Of a DNA stretch of 21,292 bases, positions 14,805-21,292 are shown piece by piece. The notes below the pieces were generated by a model. The model had not been told where the DNA came from. It worked only from the letters and a program-made list of their open reading frames with translations, and made no database searches. The DNA is taken from positions 1-21,292 of the forward strand of contig JANLYQ010000020.1 in the NCBI GenBank assembly GCA_031365725.1, in the 5' to 3' direction. Made by a program: the position numbers and the translations under genes. Within the stretch, counting starts at the first letter, position 1, and each line of letters opens with the position of its first letter. The stretch comes from JANLYQ01 sp031365725. GTDB taxonomy: Bacteria > Actinomycetota > Actinomycetes > JACCUZ01.

Positions 14805-16211
14805 ATGCCCCAGTCCCCCCTGCAGAACTCCACCGTCGATCCCGCTCTCATCGTGGCGCTGACCGCGGAGGAGAACGCGCGTTTCGTACGCGATCACCCA
14901 CGCAGCAATGACATGTACGGCAGGGCCAGGGCCGTCATGCCGGGCGGCGTGCCGATGAGCTGGATGGCTAAGTGGCCCGGCGCTTTCCCCGTCTTCGTCG
15001 CCGAGGCAGCCGGTGCCCACTTCACCGATGTGGACGGTCACGACTACGTCGACCTGTGCCTCGGCGACACCGGCGCCATGACCGGGCACTCCCCGGCTGC
15101 GACCGTCGCCACGGTGCGGGAGCAGGTCGGGCGCGGCATCACCGCGATGCTCCCGACGGAGGACTCGGTGCTGGTGGCTGAGGAGCTGCGGCGCCGTTTC
15201 GGCCTGCCGCTGTGGCAGTTCACCCTGTCGGCCACCGACGCCAACCGGCACGTGATCCGCTACGCCCGCCACATCACCGGCCGACCCAAGATCGTGGTTC
15301 ACGACTTCTGCTACCACGGCAGCGTCGACGAGACCTTCGCGACGTTGGACTCCTCGGGCCGCACCGTGTCCCGCCGTGGCAACATCGGGGCCCCGGTCGA
15401 CCCGGGTACGACAACCACCGTGGTGGAGATCAACGACGTCGACGGGCTCGAGCGGGCGCTGGCCGCCGGCGACGTGGCCGCAGTTCTCGTCGAGCCGGCC
15501 CTGACCAACGTCGGCATCGTGCTGCCCGACGACGGCTACCACGACGCCCTGCGCGCGCTGACCCGAACCTACGGCGTGCTGCTCGTCCTCGACGAGACGC
15601 ACACGCTGTCGGCGGGTCCGGGTGGCTACACGGGCGCCTATGGGCTCGAGCCCGACCTGATGACGATGGGGAAGGCGATCGCCGGTGGCGTCCCGGCCGG
15701 CGCGTTCGGCATGACCGAGGAGGTCGCGGCCCGCATCGCCGCGTCGGTCGAGCTGGAGGACATCGACGTCGGCGGCATCGGGGGCACCCTCGCCGGCAAC
15801 GCGCTGTCCCTCGCCGCCATGCGGTCGACGTTGACCGAGGTGCTCACCGACGAGGCGTTCGCCCGGATGCTTCCCCTGGGCGACCGGTGGGCCGATGGCG
15901 TAGATGCGGGCATCGCGGCGTACGGACTGCCGTGGCACTGCAACCGGCTCGGTGCGCGGGCGGAGTACACCTTCACCCCGCGGGCGCCCCGGACCGGTGC
16001 CGAGGCCCACGAAGCGGGCGACTTCGCCCTCGAGCAGCTGGTGCATCTCTATGCGCTCAACCGAGGGGTGCTGCTGACGCCGTTCCACAACATGGCGCTG
16101 ATGTCGCCGGCCACCACCGAGGCCGACGTCGACCGGCACACCGAGGTCTTCCACCAGCTGCTCGGCCGGCTCGTGCCGGAGCGGAAGGGCGACGGGCACT
16201 ACTCCGGGTGA
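14805..16211 (+). CDS. Class III PLP-dependent aminotransferase (glutamate-1-semialdehyde aminomutase-like)
   Basis: 468-aa cytosolic enzyme of the class III aminotransferase fold. Expected features are the MYGRARAVMPGGVP and GHDYVDLCLGDTG N-terminal region, the DETHTL motif with Asp263 (pyridine-nitrogen contact), and Lys290 in TMGKAIAGG (Schiff-base lysine). The phosphate-binding region that reads SGTEA in true HemL is here SATDANRH (about 142-149), so this is probably not the haem-pathway aminomutase but one of the many relatives annotated as aspartate or beta-amino-acid aminotransferases. The substrate cannot be read from the sequence. It is monocistronic in appearance: divergent from prsW-like, and separated by hairpins from the phosphate genes. 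Start at ATG 14805 is supported by a leaderless promoter. Confidence 0.88.
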   Translation: MPQSPLQNSTVDPALIVALTAEENARFVRDHPRSNDMYGRARAVMPGGVPMSWMAKWPGAFPVFVAEAAGAHFTDVDGHDYVDLCLGDTGAMTGHSPAATVATVREQVGRGITAMLPTEDSVLVAEELRRRFGLPLWQFTLSATDANRHVIRYARHITGRPKIVVHDFCYHGSVDETFATLDSSGRTVSRRGNIGAPVDPGTTTTVVEINDVDGLERALAAGDVAAVLVEPALTNVGIVLPDDGYHDALRALTRTYGVLLVLDETHTLSAGPGGYTGAYGLEPDLMTMGKAIAGGVPAGAFGMTEEVAARIAASVELEDIDVGGIGGTLAGNALSLAAMRSTLTEVLTDEAFARMLPLGDRWADGVDAGIAAYGLPWHCNRLGARAEYTFTPRAPRTGAEAHEAGDFALEQLVHLYALNRGVLLTPFHNMALMSPATTEADVDRHTEVFHQLLGRLVPERKGDGHYSG

Positions 16212-16252
16212 CTCAGGAGCACCAGCGAGATACCACCCGGACCACCTCGCAG

Positions 16253-16284
16253 ATGACCCAGCAAGGTCATGCGGGGCAAACCCG
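16253..16284 (+). terminator. Tandem small hairpins after the aminotransferase
   Basis: ATGACC (16253-16258) pairs with GGTCAT (16265-16270) over CAGCAA, and CGGG (16272-16275) pairs with CCCG (16281-16284). They lie about 40 nt after the stop. Stems are short; the first could equally be a regulator site for the phosphate operon, whose possible -10 (TAGGCT, 16293-16298) follows at once. Confidence 0.35.
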
Positions 16285-16354
16285 GGCATATCTAGGCTGA
16301 CGTCTACGGTGACCGCACCAGGCGGTCGCTGCCCAGGACCCAGGAGCGCCGCCC

Positions 16355-16531
16355 GTGGACATGGCTGGTAACGCCCCCCTGGAGGACCCCCAGGCGCTGG
16401 CTGAGATCGACCTCTACGCCGAGCTCGTCATCGCCGCCTCCGCCTCGGACGCCCCGTTGAGCGCTGACCAGATCGACCGCGTCCTCGGTCTGGGACCCGG
16501 TGCCGATCGCTTGGCGCAACGCTCGGCCTGA
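16355..16531 (+). CDS. Conserved small actinobacterial protein, 58 aa
   Basis: 58 aa starting at GTG 16355, with AGGAG (16342-16346) 8 nt upstream; ATG 16361 is an in-frame alternative with poorer spacing. The core EIDLYAELVIAASAS, followed by PLSADQIDRVLGL, is a pattern I recognise from many short uncharacterised actinobacterial proteins, so the gene is real although small. It is predicted to be two helices joined by a short linker, soluble, with no cysteines. Function unknown. It precedes the DUF47-Pit pair by 124 nt on the same strand; whether it shares their transcript is not shown. Confidence 0.75.
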   Translation: MDMAGNAPLEDPQALAEIDLYAELVIAASASDAPLSADQIDRVLGLGPGADRLAQRSA

Positions 16532-16655
16532 CCGGGATCAGGGTCGGCCCGCTGACGTCCGCGTCGGTGTGGGTTGCCCACCGGGGCCCCCTCGCGCTCT
16601 ACCATCCGAGGCCGGACGCCACACCGCCGTCTGCTCGCCCCACCCGGGAGACCCT

Positions 16656-17270
16656 GTGCGCCTGCGCCCCCACAACAACTCGTTCTACGGCCTGTTCGCG
16701 GCCTCCGGTGCCAACCTGGTCGTCGGTGCGAAGCTCCTCAAGGAGCTGTTGGGGGCCGATACGGACGAGCGCAAGGTGATCGCCGACAAGATGCGCGCGG
16801 CCGAGCATGCCGGTGACGAGTCGACGCACGCCATCATGCGGGAGCTGAACTCCTCGTTCATCACGCCTTTCGACCGCGAAGACATCTACAAGCTGGCCTC
16901 CGCCCTCGATGACGTCATGGACGCGATGGAGGCAGCCGTCGACCTGGTGGTGCTCTACCAGGTCGGCGAGCTGCCGGCGGAGGTCGCGGACCAGGTTGAC
17001 GTCCTGGAGCGGGCCGCTGAGCTCACGGCCGAGGCGATGCCGCGGCTGCGCAGCATGGCCGATCTCACCGACTTCTGGATCGAGCTCAATCGGCTGGAGA
17101 ACCAAGCCGACCAGATCTACCGGCGCCTGCTGGGCAAGCTGTTCAACGGTGACTACGACGCCTTGACGGTGCTCAAGCTGAAGGAGGTCGTCGACCAGCT
17201 CGAGGCCGCCGCCGACGCGTTCGAGACGGTGGCCAACACGGTCGAGACCATTGCCGTCAAGGAGTCCTGA
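16656..17270 (+). CDS. DUF47 (PhoU-like) phosphate-transport accessory protein
   Basis: 204-aa, all-helical cytosolic protein of the DUF47 family, related to PhoU. Family features are the FYGLFAASGANLVVGAKLL start, the acidic EHAGDESTHAIM segment, the TPFDREDIYKLASALDDVMD helix (characteristic D-R-E-D-I metal-binding-like motif), and a C-terminal helix ending VANTVETIAVKES. DUF47 genes are nearly always next to Pit-type transporters and are thought to modulate them. The start is GTG 16656 with GGGAG 6 nt upstream; the frame stays open to 16500, but that would overlap the 58-aa gene. The stop is 3 nt before the pit start, so the two are translationally close. Confidence 0.92.
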   Translation: MRLRPHNNSFYGLFAASGANLVVGAKLLKELLGADTDERKVIADKMRAAEHAGDESTHAIMRELNSSFITPFDREDIYKLASALDDVMDAMEAAVDLVVLYQVGELPAEVADQVDVLERAAELTAEAMPRLRSMADLTDFWIELNRLENQADQIYRRLLGKLFNGDYDALTVLKLKEVVDQLEAAADAFETVANTVETIAVKES

Positions 17271-17273
17271 CAG

Positions 17274-18272
17274 GTGGAGCTTGCCGGTGTCGTCACCGTG
17301 GTCGTGATTGCTCTCGCCTTCGACTACACCAACGGCTTCCATGACGCCGCTAACGCCATCGCGACCTCGGTGTCCACCCGCGCCCTCACGCCACGGGTGG
17401 CGCTGGTGCTCGCCGCGACCATGAACCTCGTCGGCGCCTTCCTCGGCCAGAAGGTGGCGCACACCGTCAGCGACACGATTGCCGTGGACAGCTCCTCGCA
17501 GCACGGCCTCGTCGTGGTCTTCGCCGCGCTCGTCGGTGCCATCGCCTGGAACCTCGTCACCTGGTGGCTCGGCCTGCCCTCGTCCTCCTCGCACGCCCTG
17601 ATCGGCGGCCTGGTGGGCGCCGCACTGGCCTCCTCCACCGCCGTGAACTGGACGACGGTCAAGGAGAAGGTGGTGCTCCCGATGGTGGTCTCACCGCTGG
17701 TCGGCTTCGCCCTGGCCTTCCTGCTGATGCTCGCCATCCTGTGGGCGTTCCGCTCGGCCCGGCCGGGACCGACCAACCGGGGCTTTCGGATCGCGCAGAC
17801 GGTGTCCGCCTCGGCGATGGCACTCGGGCACGGGTTGCAGGATGCGCAGAAGACGATGGGCGTCATCGTCCTCGCGCTGGTCGCGGGCGGCTATCAGGAC
17901 AACGCTGACCAGCTGCCGGTCTGGGTGATCCTGCTGGCCGCCGGAGCCATCTCGGCCGGCACCTGGTCCGGGGGCTGGCGCATCATGCGCACCCTGGGCC
18001 GCCGGGTGATCGAGCTCGACCCGCCGCGCGGTTTCGCTGCAGAGACGACGGCGGCGGCGGTGCTCTACACCACGGCGTACGTCTATGCGGCCCCGATCTC
18101 CACCACGCACATCATCACGTCCTCGATCATGGGCGCAGGCGCGACCAAGCGGCTCACGGCGGTGCGGTGGGGTGTCGCCGGCAACATCGTCGCGGCGTGG
18201 GTGCTGACGATCCCGATGGCCGGTCTCACGGCTGCGGGGGTCTACGCGATCGTCACGCCCCTCGTGGGCTGA
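17274..18272 (+). CDS. pit: PiT-family low-affinity inorganic phosphate transporter
   Basis: 332-aa integral membrane protein that imports phosphate (as metal-phosphate or with protons, as known for the family). Two copies of the PiT signature are visible: FDYTNGFHDAANAIATSVST (16-35) in the first half and GHGLQDAQKTMGVI (185-198) in the second, with SSSSHALIGGLVGA (103-116) between. This is the inverted-repeat topology typical of the family. About ten hydrophobic helices. GTG start with AAGGAG (17259-17264) inside the end of the DUF47 gene, 9 nt spacing. The stop lies one base from the stop of pstB on the other strand. Confidence 0.95.
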   Translation: MELAGVVTVVVIALAFDYTNGFHDAANAIATSVSTRALTPRVALVLAATMNLVGAFLGQKVAHTVSDTIAVDSSSQHGLVVVFAALVGAIAWNLVTWWLGLPSSSSHALIGGLVGAALASSTAVNWTTVKEKVVLPMVVSPLVGFALAFLLMLAILWAFRSARPGPTNRGFRIAQTVSASAMALGHGLQDAQKTMGVIVLALVAGGYQDNADQLPVWVILLAAGAISAGTWSGGWRIMRTLGRRVIELDPPRGFAAETTAAAVLYTTAYVYAAPISTTHIITSSIMGAGATKRLTAVRWGVAGNIVAAWVLTIPMAGLTAAGVYAIVTPLVG

Positions 18273-18273
18273 C

Positions 18274-19050
18274 TCAGCCGAACCGGCCCGTGATGTAGTC
18301 CTCGGTGGCCTTCTCGGCCGGCCGGCTGAACATCTCCGCGGTGTCGCCGATCTCGATGAGGCGACCCGGCTTGCCCGCACCGGCGATGGTGAAGAACGCC
18401 GTCTTGTCGCTGACGCGCGCGGCCTGCTGCATGTTGTGGGTGACGATGATGATCGTGTAGCTGTCCTTGAGCTCGTGGATGAGGTCCTCGATCGCCAAGG
18501 TGGAGATCGGGTCCAGGGCCGAGCACGGCTCGTCCATCAGCAGCACCTGCGGTTCGACGGCGATGGCACGGGCGATGCACAGCCGCTGCTGCTGACCACC
18601 GGACAGACCCGACCCGGGCTTGCCGAGCCGGTCCTTGACCTCGATCCAGAGGTTGGCGCGCTTGAGGGAGCCCTCGACGACCTCGTCGAGCACGGCCTTC
18701 TTCTTCGAGCCGTTGAGCCGCAGCCCGGCGGCGACGTTCTCGTAGATCGACATGGTGGGGAACGGGTTGGGGCGCTGGAACACCATGCCGACGGTGCGGC
18801 GCACGGCGACCGGGTCGACGCCGTCGGCGTAGAGGTCCTGGTCGTCGAGCAGGATCTTGCCGGTGACCCGTGCGCCGGGCACGACCTCGTGCATCCGGTT
18901 GAACGTGCGCAGCAGGGTTGACTTGCCACAGCCCGAGGGGCCGATGAACGCGGTCACGGAACGGGGTTCGACGGTCATGGCGACGTCTTCCACGGCGAGG
19001 AAGTCGCCGTAGTAGATGTGCAGGTCCGACACGTCGATGCGCTTGGCCAC
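18274..19050 (-). CDS. pstB: Phosphate ABC transporter ATP-binding protein PstB
   Basis: 258-aa ATPase that drives high-affinity phosphate import, working as a dimer on the cytosolic face of PstA/PstC. Walker A GPSGCGKST (37-45), Q-loop in VFQRPNPFP (90-97), signature LSGGQQQR (149-156), Walker B VLLMDEP (169-175) and switch His205 (VTHNMQQA) are all intact. YENVAAGLR and DYITGRFG at the end match PstB specifically. GTG start with AAGGA 8 nt upstream; it follows pstA by 26 nt. There is no room for a terminator before the opposing pit gene. Confidence 0.97.
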   Translation of the reverse strand: MAKRIDVSDLHIYYGDFLAVEDVAMTVEPRSVTAFIGPSGCGKSTLLRTFNRMHEVVPGARVTGKILLDDQDLYADGVDPVAVRRTVGMVFQRPNPFPTMSIYENVAAGLRLNGSKKKAVLDEVVEGSLKRANLWIEVKDRLGKPGSGLSGGQQQRLCIARAIAVEPQVLLMDEPCSALDPISTLAIEDLIHELKDSYTIIIVTHNMQQAARVSDKTAFFTIAGAGKPGRLIEIGDTAEMFSRPAEKATEDYITGRFG

Positions 19051-19076
19051 TTACGTCGTCCTTCTGCTGCGGCCGG

Positions 19077-20174
19077 TCATCGGCCTGGGGTCTTGGGTGC
19101 GAACAGCCGCGAGATGACCCGGGCCACGAGATTGAGGATCATGACGATGGCGATCAGCACGAGCGCCGCGGACCATCCTCGCTGGTTGCCCGCCTCCGGG
19201 GGAAAACCCGGGCTGGCGTACGACGTGTAGGCGAAGACCGGGAGGGTGGTCATGCGCCCGGAGAACAGGTTGCCGTTCATGCTCGACGTCAGGCCGGCCA
19301 CGATCAGCAGGGGGGCGGTCTCGCCGATCACCCGGGCGATCGACAGGGTGACGCCGGTCGCGATGCCCGCGATCGCTGTCGGCAGTACCACCTTCAGGAT
19401 GGTGCGCCACCGCGGCACACCCAGCGCGTAGGCCGCCTCGCGGAGCTCGTTGGGCACTAGCTTCAGCATCTCTTCGCTGGAGCGCACGACCACGGGGATC
19501 ATCAGCACCGACAGGGCGACCGAGCCCGCGGCTCCCAGCCGGACGCCCTCGCCGAAGAAGATGACGAACAGTGCGTAGGCGAACAGCCCTGCCACGATCG
19601 ACGGGATCCCCGTCATCACGTCGACCAGGAAGGTGACCGCTCTGGCCAGCCGGCCGCGGCCGTACTCCACGAGGTAGATCGCGGCGAGCAGCCCGATCGG
19701 GATCGAGATGAGGGCGGCCAGGCCGGTGATGAGCAGGGTGCCTACGATCGCGTGCCGGATGCCGCCGCCTTCGCCGACCACACCCCGCATGGTGCTGGTG
19801 AAGAACCCCGCGCTGAGGCCGGGCACCCCGCGGTCGAGCACGGTCCAGACCAGCGAGATCAGTGGCAGCATGGCGAGGACAAAGGCGCCCCACACCAGTG
19901 TGGTCACCATCCGGTCGGTGCCGCGGCGCGGTCCCTCCACCAGACGGGAGACCACCGTCAGGACCACCAGCATCAGCAGGAAAGTCAGGACGCCGATGCC
20001 GTAGAGGTTGAAGGACGCGAGCGACATGACCGCCGTCGCGGCCGCGAGCGAGCCCAGCAGCACCGCCACCGGCATCCAGCCGGGGAGGATGCCCTGCACC
20101 AGGCTGGCGGCGAGCGGGCTGGGTGTCCCCGGGCCGCCCGTCGACCCGGTCGGAGCGCTGGTCATGGAGGCCAT
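19077..20174 (-). CDS. pstA: Phosphate ABC transporter permease PstA
   Basis: 365-aa inner-membrane permease subunit. N-terminal extension of about 90 residues includes two extra hydrophobic helices (about 33-50 and 57-77) ahead of the usual six, as in other actinobacterial PstA. The EAA cytoplasmic loop is ELREAAYALGVPRWRTILKV (243-262), followed by the IGETAPLLIVAG helix typical of PstA. The start is ATG 20174, whose A is the last base of the pstC stop (TGATG coupling), with GGGAGG 7 nt upstream. The frame stays open upstream inside pstC but has no support there. Confidence 0.95.
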   Translation of the reverse strand: MASMTSAPTGSTGGPGTPSPLAASLVQGILPGWMPVAVLLGSLAAATAVMSLASFNLYGIGVLTFLLMLVVLTVVSRLVEGPRRGTDRMVTTLVWGAFVLAMLPLISLVWTVLDRGVPGLSAGFFTSTMRGVVGEGGGIRHAIVGTLLITGLAALISIPIGLLAAIYLVEYGRGRLARAVTFLVDVMTGIPSIVAGLFAYALFVIFFGEGVRLGAAGSVALSVLMIPVVVRSSEEMLKLVPNELREAAYALGVPRWRTILKVVLPTAIAGIATGVTLSIARVIGETAPLLIVAGLTSSMNGNLFSGRMTTLPVFAYTSYASPGFPPEAGNQRGWSAALVLIAIVMILNLVARVISRLFAPKTPGR

Positions 20175-21130
20175 CAGCTGGCCTCCCTGAACTCGGCGGT
20201 GCGCGAGACGAACGCGCGAGCGATGAGGTTGACGACAAAGGTGATGACGAACAGCACCAGCCCGGTGAAGATCAGCGCGTTGACCGCGACCCCGGAGGAC
20301 TCCGGGAACTGCAGGGCGATGTTGGCCGCGATGGTCGCGGGGTTCTGTGCACTGATCAGGTTGGCCGAGACCCCGCCACCGACCGAGAGCACCAGCGCCA
20401 CCGCCATCGTCTCGCCCAAGGCGCGGCCCAGGGCCAGCATGGCCGCGCTGATGATGCCGGACTTGCCGTAGGGCAGCACGGTCATGCGGATCATCTCCCA
20501 CCGGGTGGCACCGAGGGCCAGCGCCGCTTCCTCGTGCAACCGAGGCGTCTGCAGGAAGATCTCGCGACAGATGGCCGTCATGATCGGCAGGATCATCACG
20601 GAGAGCACGATGCCGACGGTGAGGATGGTGCGACCCGTGGCCGAGGCGGGGCCGGCGAACAGGGGCACCCACGAGGCGTGGTCGGCCAGCCAGCGATAGG
20701 CCGGGACCAACTGGGGCGCCAGGAAGACGATGCCCCACAACCCGTAGACCACGCTGGGGATCGCAGCGAGGAGGTCGACGCCGTAGCCGAGGATCTGGGC
20801 GATCCGTCGGGGTGCGTAGTGGGAGATGAACAGGGCGATGCCCAGTGCCACCGGTCCGGCCAGCAGCAGGGCCAGCACGGCGGCGAGCACGGTCCCGTAG
20901 ATAAGGGGGTAGGTGTAGGCCAGCAGCGAGGTGTTGCGCGGCAGGTCGGCCTGCTTGGCAGTCAGGGCCGGCAGGGACTCGGCGATGAGGAAGAGCGCGA
21001 CTCCGGCCAGCACGACCAGGATCAGCACCCCGGCGCTGGTGGAGAGCCCCGCGAACAGAACATCGCCGCGCCGCCTCGACGGGGTCGCCATCGAGGCCTC
21101 ACCCATGGGGGCGGTCACCGTCTGGGTCAT
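20174..21130 (-). CDS. pstC: Phosphate ABC transporter permease PstC
   Basis: 318-aa inner-membrane permease that pairs with PstA to form the phosphate channel. Six or seven helices. The LLAAIPSVVYGLWGIVFLAP region and the EAA loop (EEAALALGATRWEMIRMTVLP, about 200-220, part shown) are diagnostic, and LGRALGETMAVALVLS follows. The N-terminal 20 residues are hydrophilic, with internal Met at 9 and 14 as alternative starts. The ATG at 21130 has GAGAGG about 14 nt upstream, a weak site. Stop and pstA start overlap. pstS, normally the preceding gene, must lie beyond the right edge. Confidence 0.95.
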   Translation of the reverse strand: MTQTVTAPMGEASMATPSRRRGDVLFAGLSTSAGVLILVVLAGVALFLIAESLPALTAKQADLPRNTSLLAYTYPLIYGTVLAAVLALLLAGPVALGIALFISHYAPRRIAQILGYGVDLLAAIPSVVYGLWGIVFLAPQLVPAYRWLADHASWVPLFAGPASATGRTILTVGIVLSVMILPIMTAICREIFLQTPRLHEEAALALGATRWEMIRMTVLPYGKSGIISAAMLALGRALGETMAVALVLSVGGGVSANLISAQNPATIAANIALQFPESSGVAVNALIFTGLVLFVITFVVNLIARAFVSRTAEFREAS

Positions 21131-21292
21131 CTCGGGCCCTGCACCCTCTCTCGCCTCGTTCGGTCCTGCGCGGAACGGTCCGGACAGCCCCCCGGGGGGC
21201 GGTGCGGCCCGGCGGCGCGCAACCCCTGTGCGGGGGCCGCGGGGGGGGTAGAGGGTGAGCTGCCCGTGATAAATGCGATGGGGGCGGGGTGC
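21131..21292 (-). other. Structured GC-rich leader or spacer upstream of pstC
   Basis: 162 nt without a coding frame I can support. It contains the perfect 14-bp palindrome GCCCCCCGGGGGGC (21187-21200), 7-bp arms GCGGCCC (21204-21210) and GGGCCGC (21234-21240), and CCCC/GGGG arms (21223-21226, 21232-21235) that compete for the same bases. G-runs on the plus strand (21232-21255) could form a quadruplex. No TAnnnT box precedes pstC on the minus strand, so transcription probably enters from upstream (presumed pstS), with these hairpins acting as a spacer, terminator or mRNA-stability element. Confidence 0.4.

Noticed and set aside
16565..16626. CGGTGTGG (16565-16572) with CCACACCG (16619-16626) in the gap before the DUF47 gene
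   Set aside because: Arms are 46 nt apart and short; could be chance in such GC-rich DNA.
16499..16655. Extended start of the DUF47 frame at 16500
   Set aside because: Would overlap the 58-aa gene, lacks an SD, and adds residues unlike the family; GTG 16656 has a proper ribosome site.
21230..21292. Possible PHO box upstream of pstC (GCTCACCCTCT on the minus strand)
   Set aside because: Only one degenerate half-site is visible; PhoP boxes need tandem repeats, and the real pst promoter is probably upstream of pstS.

Overview
This 21.3 kb window is chromosomal DNA from a high-GC Gram-positive bacterium, almost certainly an actinomycete. The evidence is a very strong G/C preference at third codon positions, GTG starts, TAnnnT -10 boxes placed 6-7 nt before start codons (leaderless mRNAs), an ECF sigma factor of actinobacterial type with a built-in zinc/membrane module, and actinobacterial-style pst and pit phosphate transport genes. 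The genus cannot be fixed from this sequence. There are no tRNA or rRNA genes, transposases, phage genes, CRISPR arrays or other clear mobile elements; the region reads as ordinary core and accessory chromosome.

Layout. (1) 84-2399, minus strand: a tight three-gene cluster of unrecognised envelope proteins. (2) 2537-5056, minus: a GAF-PAS-PAS-GAF-PP2C (SpoIIE/RsbU-type) phosphatase, divergent from a small secreted protein (5208-5975, plus). (3) 6045-7259, minus: an ECF sigma factor fused to a zinc-binding anti-sigma-like motif, membrane segments and an outer domain; it is divergent from an MscS-TM-helix membrane protein (7385-8176) and a PRC-barrel/DUF2382 stress protein (8219-8998), which end at a strong hairpin terminator. 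(4) 8999-9325: a 327-bp gene-free stretch with the terminator, a 27-bp palindrome, a short operator-like dyad and a promoter, leading into a secreted TolB/WD40-like beta-propeller protein (9326-10312) and a zinc-ribbon small protein (10406-10735). (5) 10711-13449, minus: a MASE1-PAS-GGDEF-EAL cyclic-di-GMP enzyme with both active sites intact, overlapping the zinc-ribbon gene tail to tail. (6) 13536-14666, minus: a PrsW-family intramembrane protease, divergent from a class III PLP aminotransferase (14805-16211). Both look leaderless, and a 14-bp perfect inverted repeat lies between their promoters. (7) 16355-18272, plus: a 58-aa conserved small protein, a DUF47 (PhoU-like) protein and a Pit phosphate transporter. 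(8) 18274-21130, minus: pstB, pstA and pstC of the high-affinity phosphate ABC transporter, tail to tail with pit and separated from it by one base. pstS and phoU are not in the window; pstS is expected just beyond the right edge.

Functional themes are signal transduction and stress (PP2C phosphatase, sigma/anti-sigma fusion, c-di-GMP enzyme, PrsW) and phosphate uptake, with low- and high-affinity systems back to back. I found no clear new defence or mobile system. The best candidates for something undescribed are the three-gene envelope cluster, the one-polypeptide sigma/anti-sigma protein, and the dyad between the two leaderless genes.
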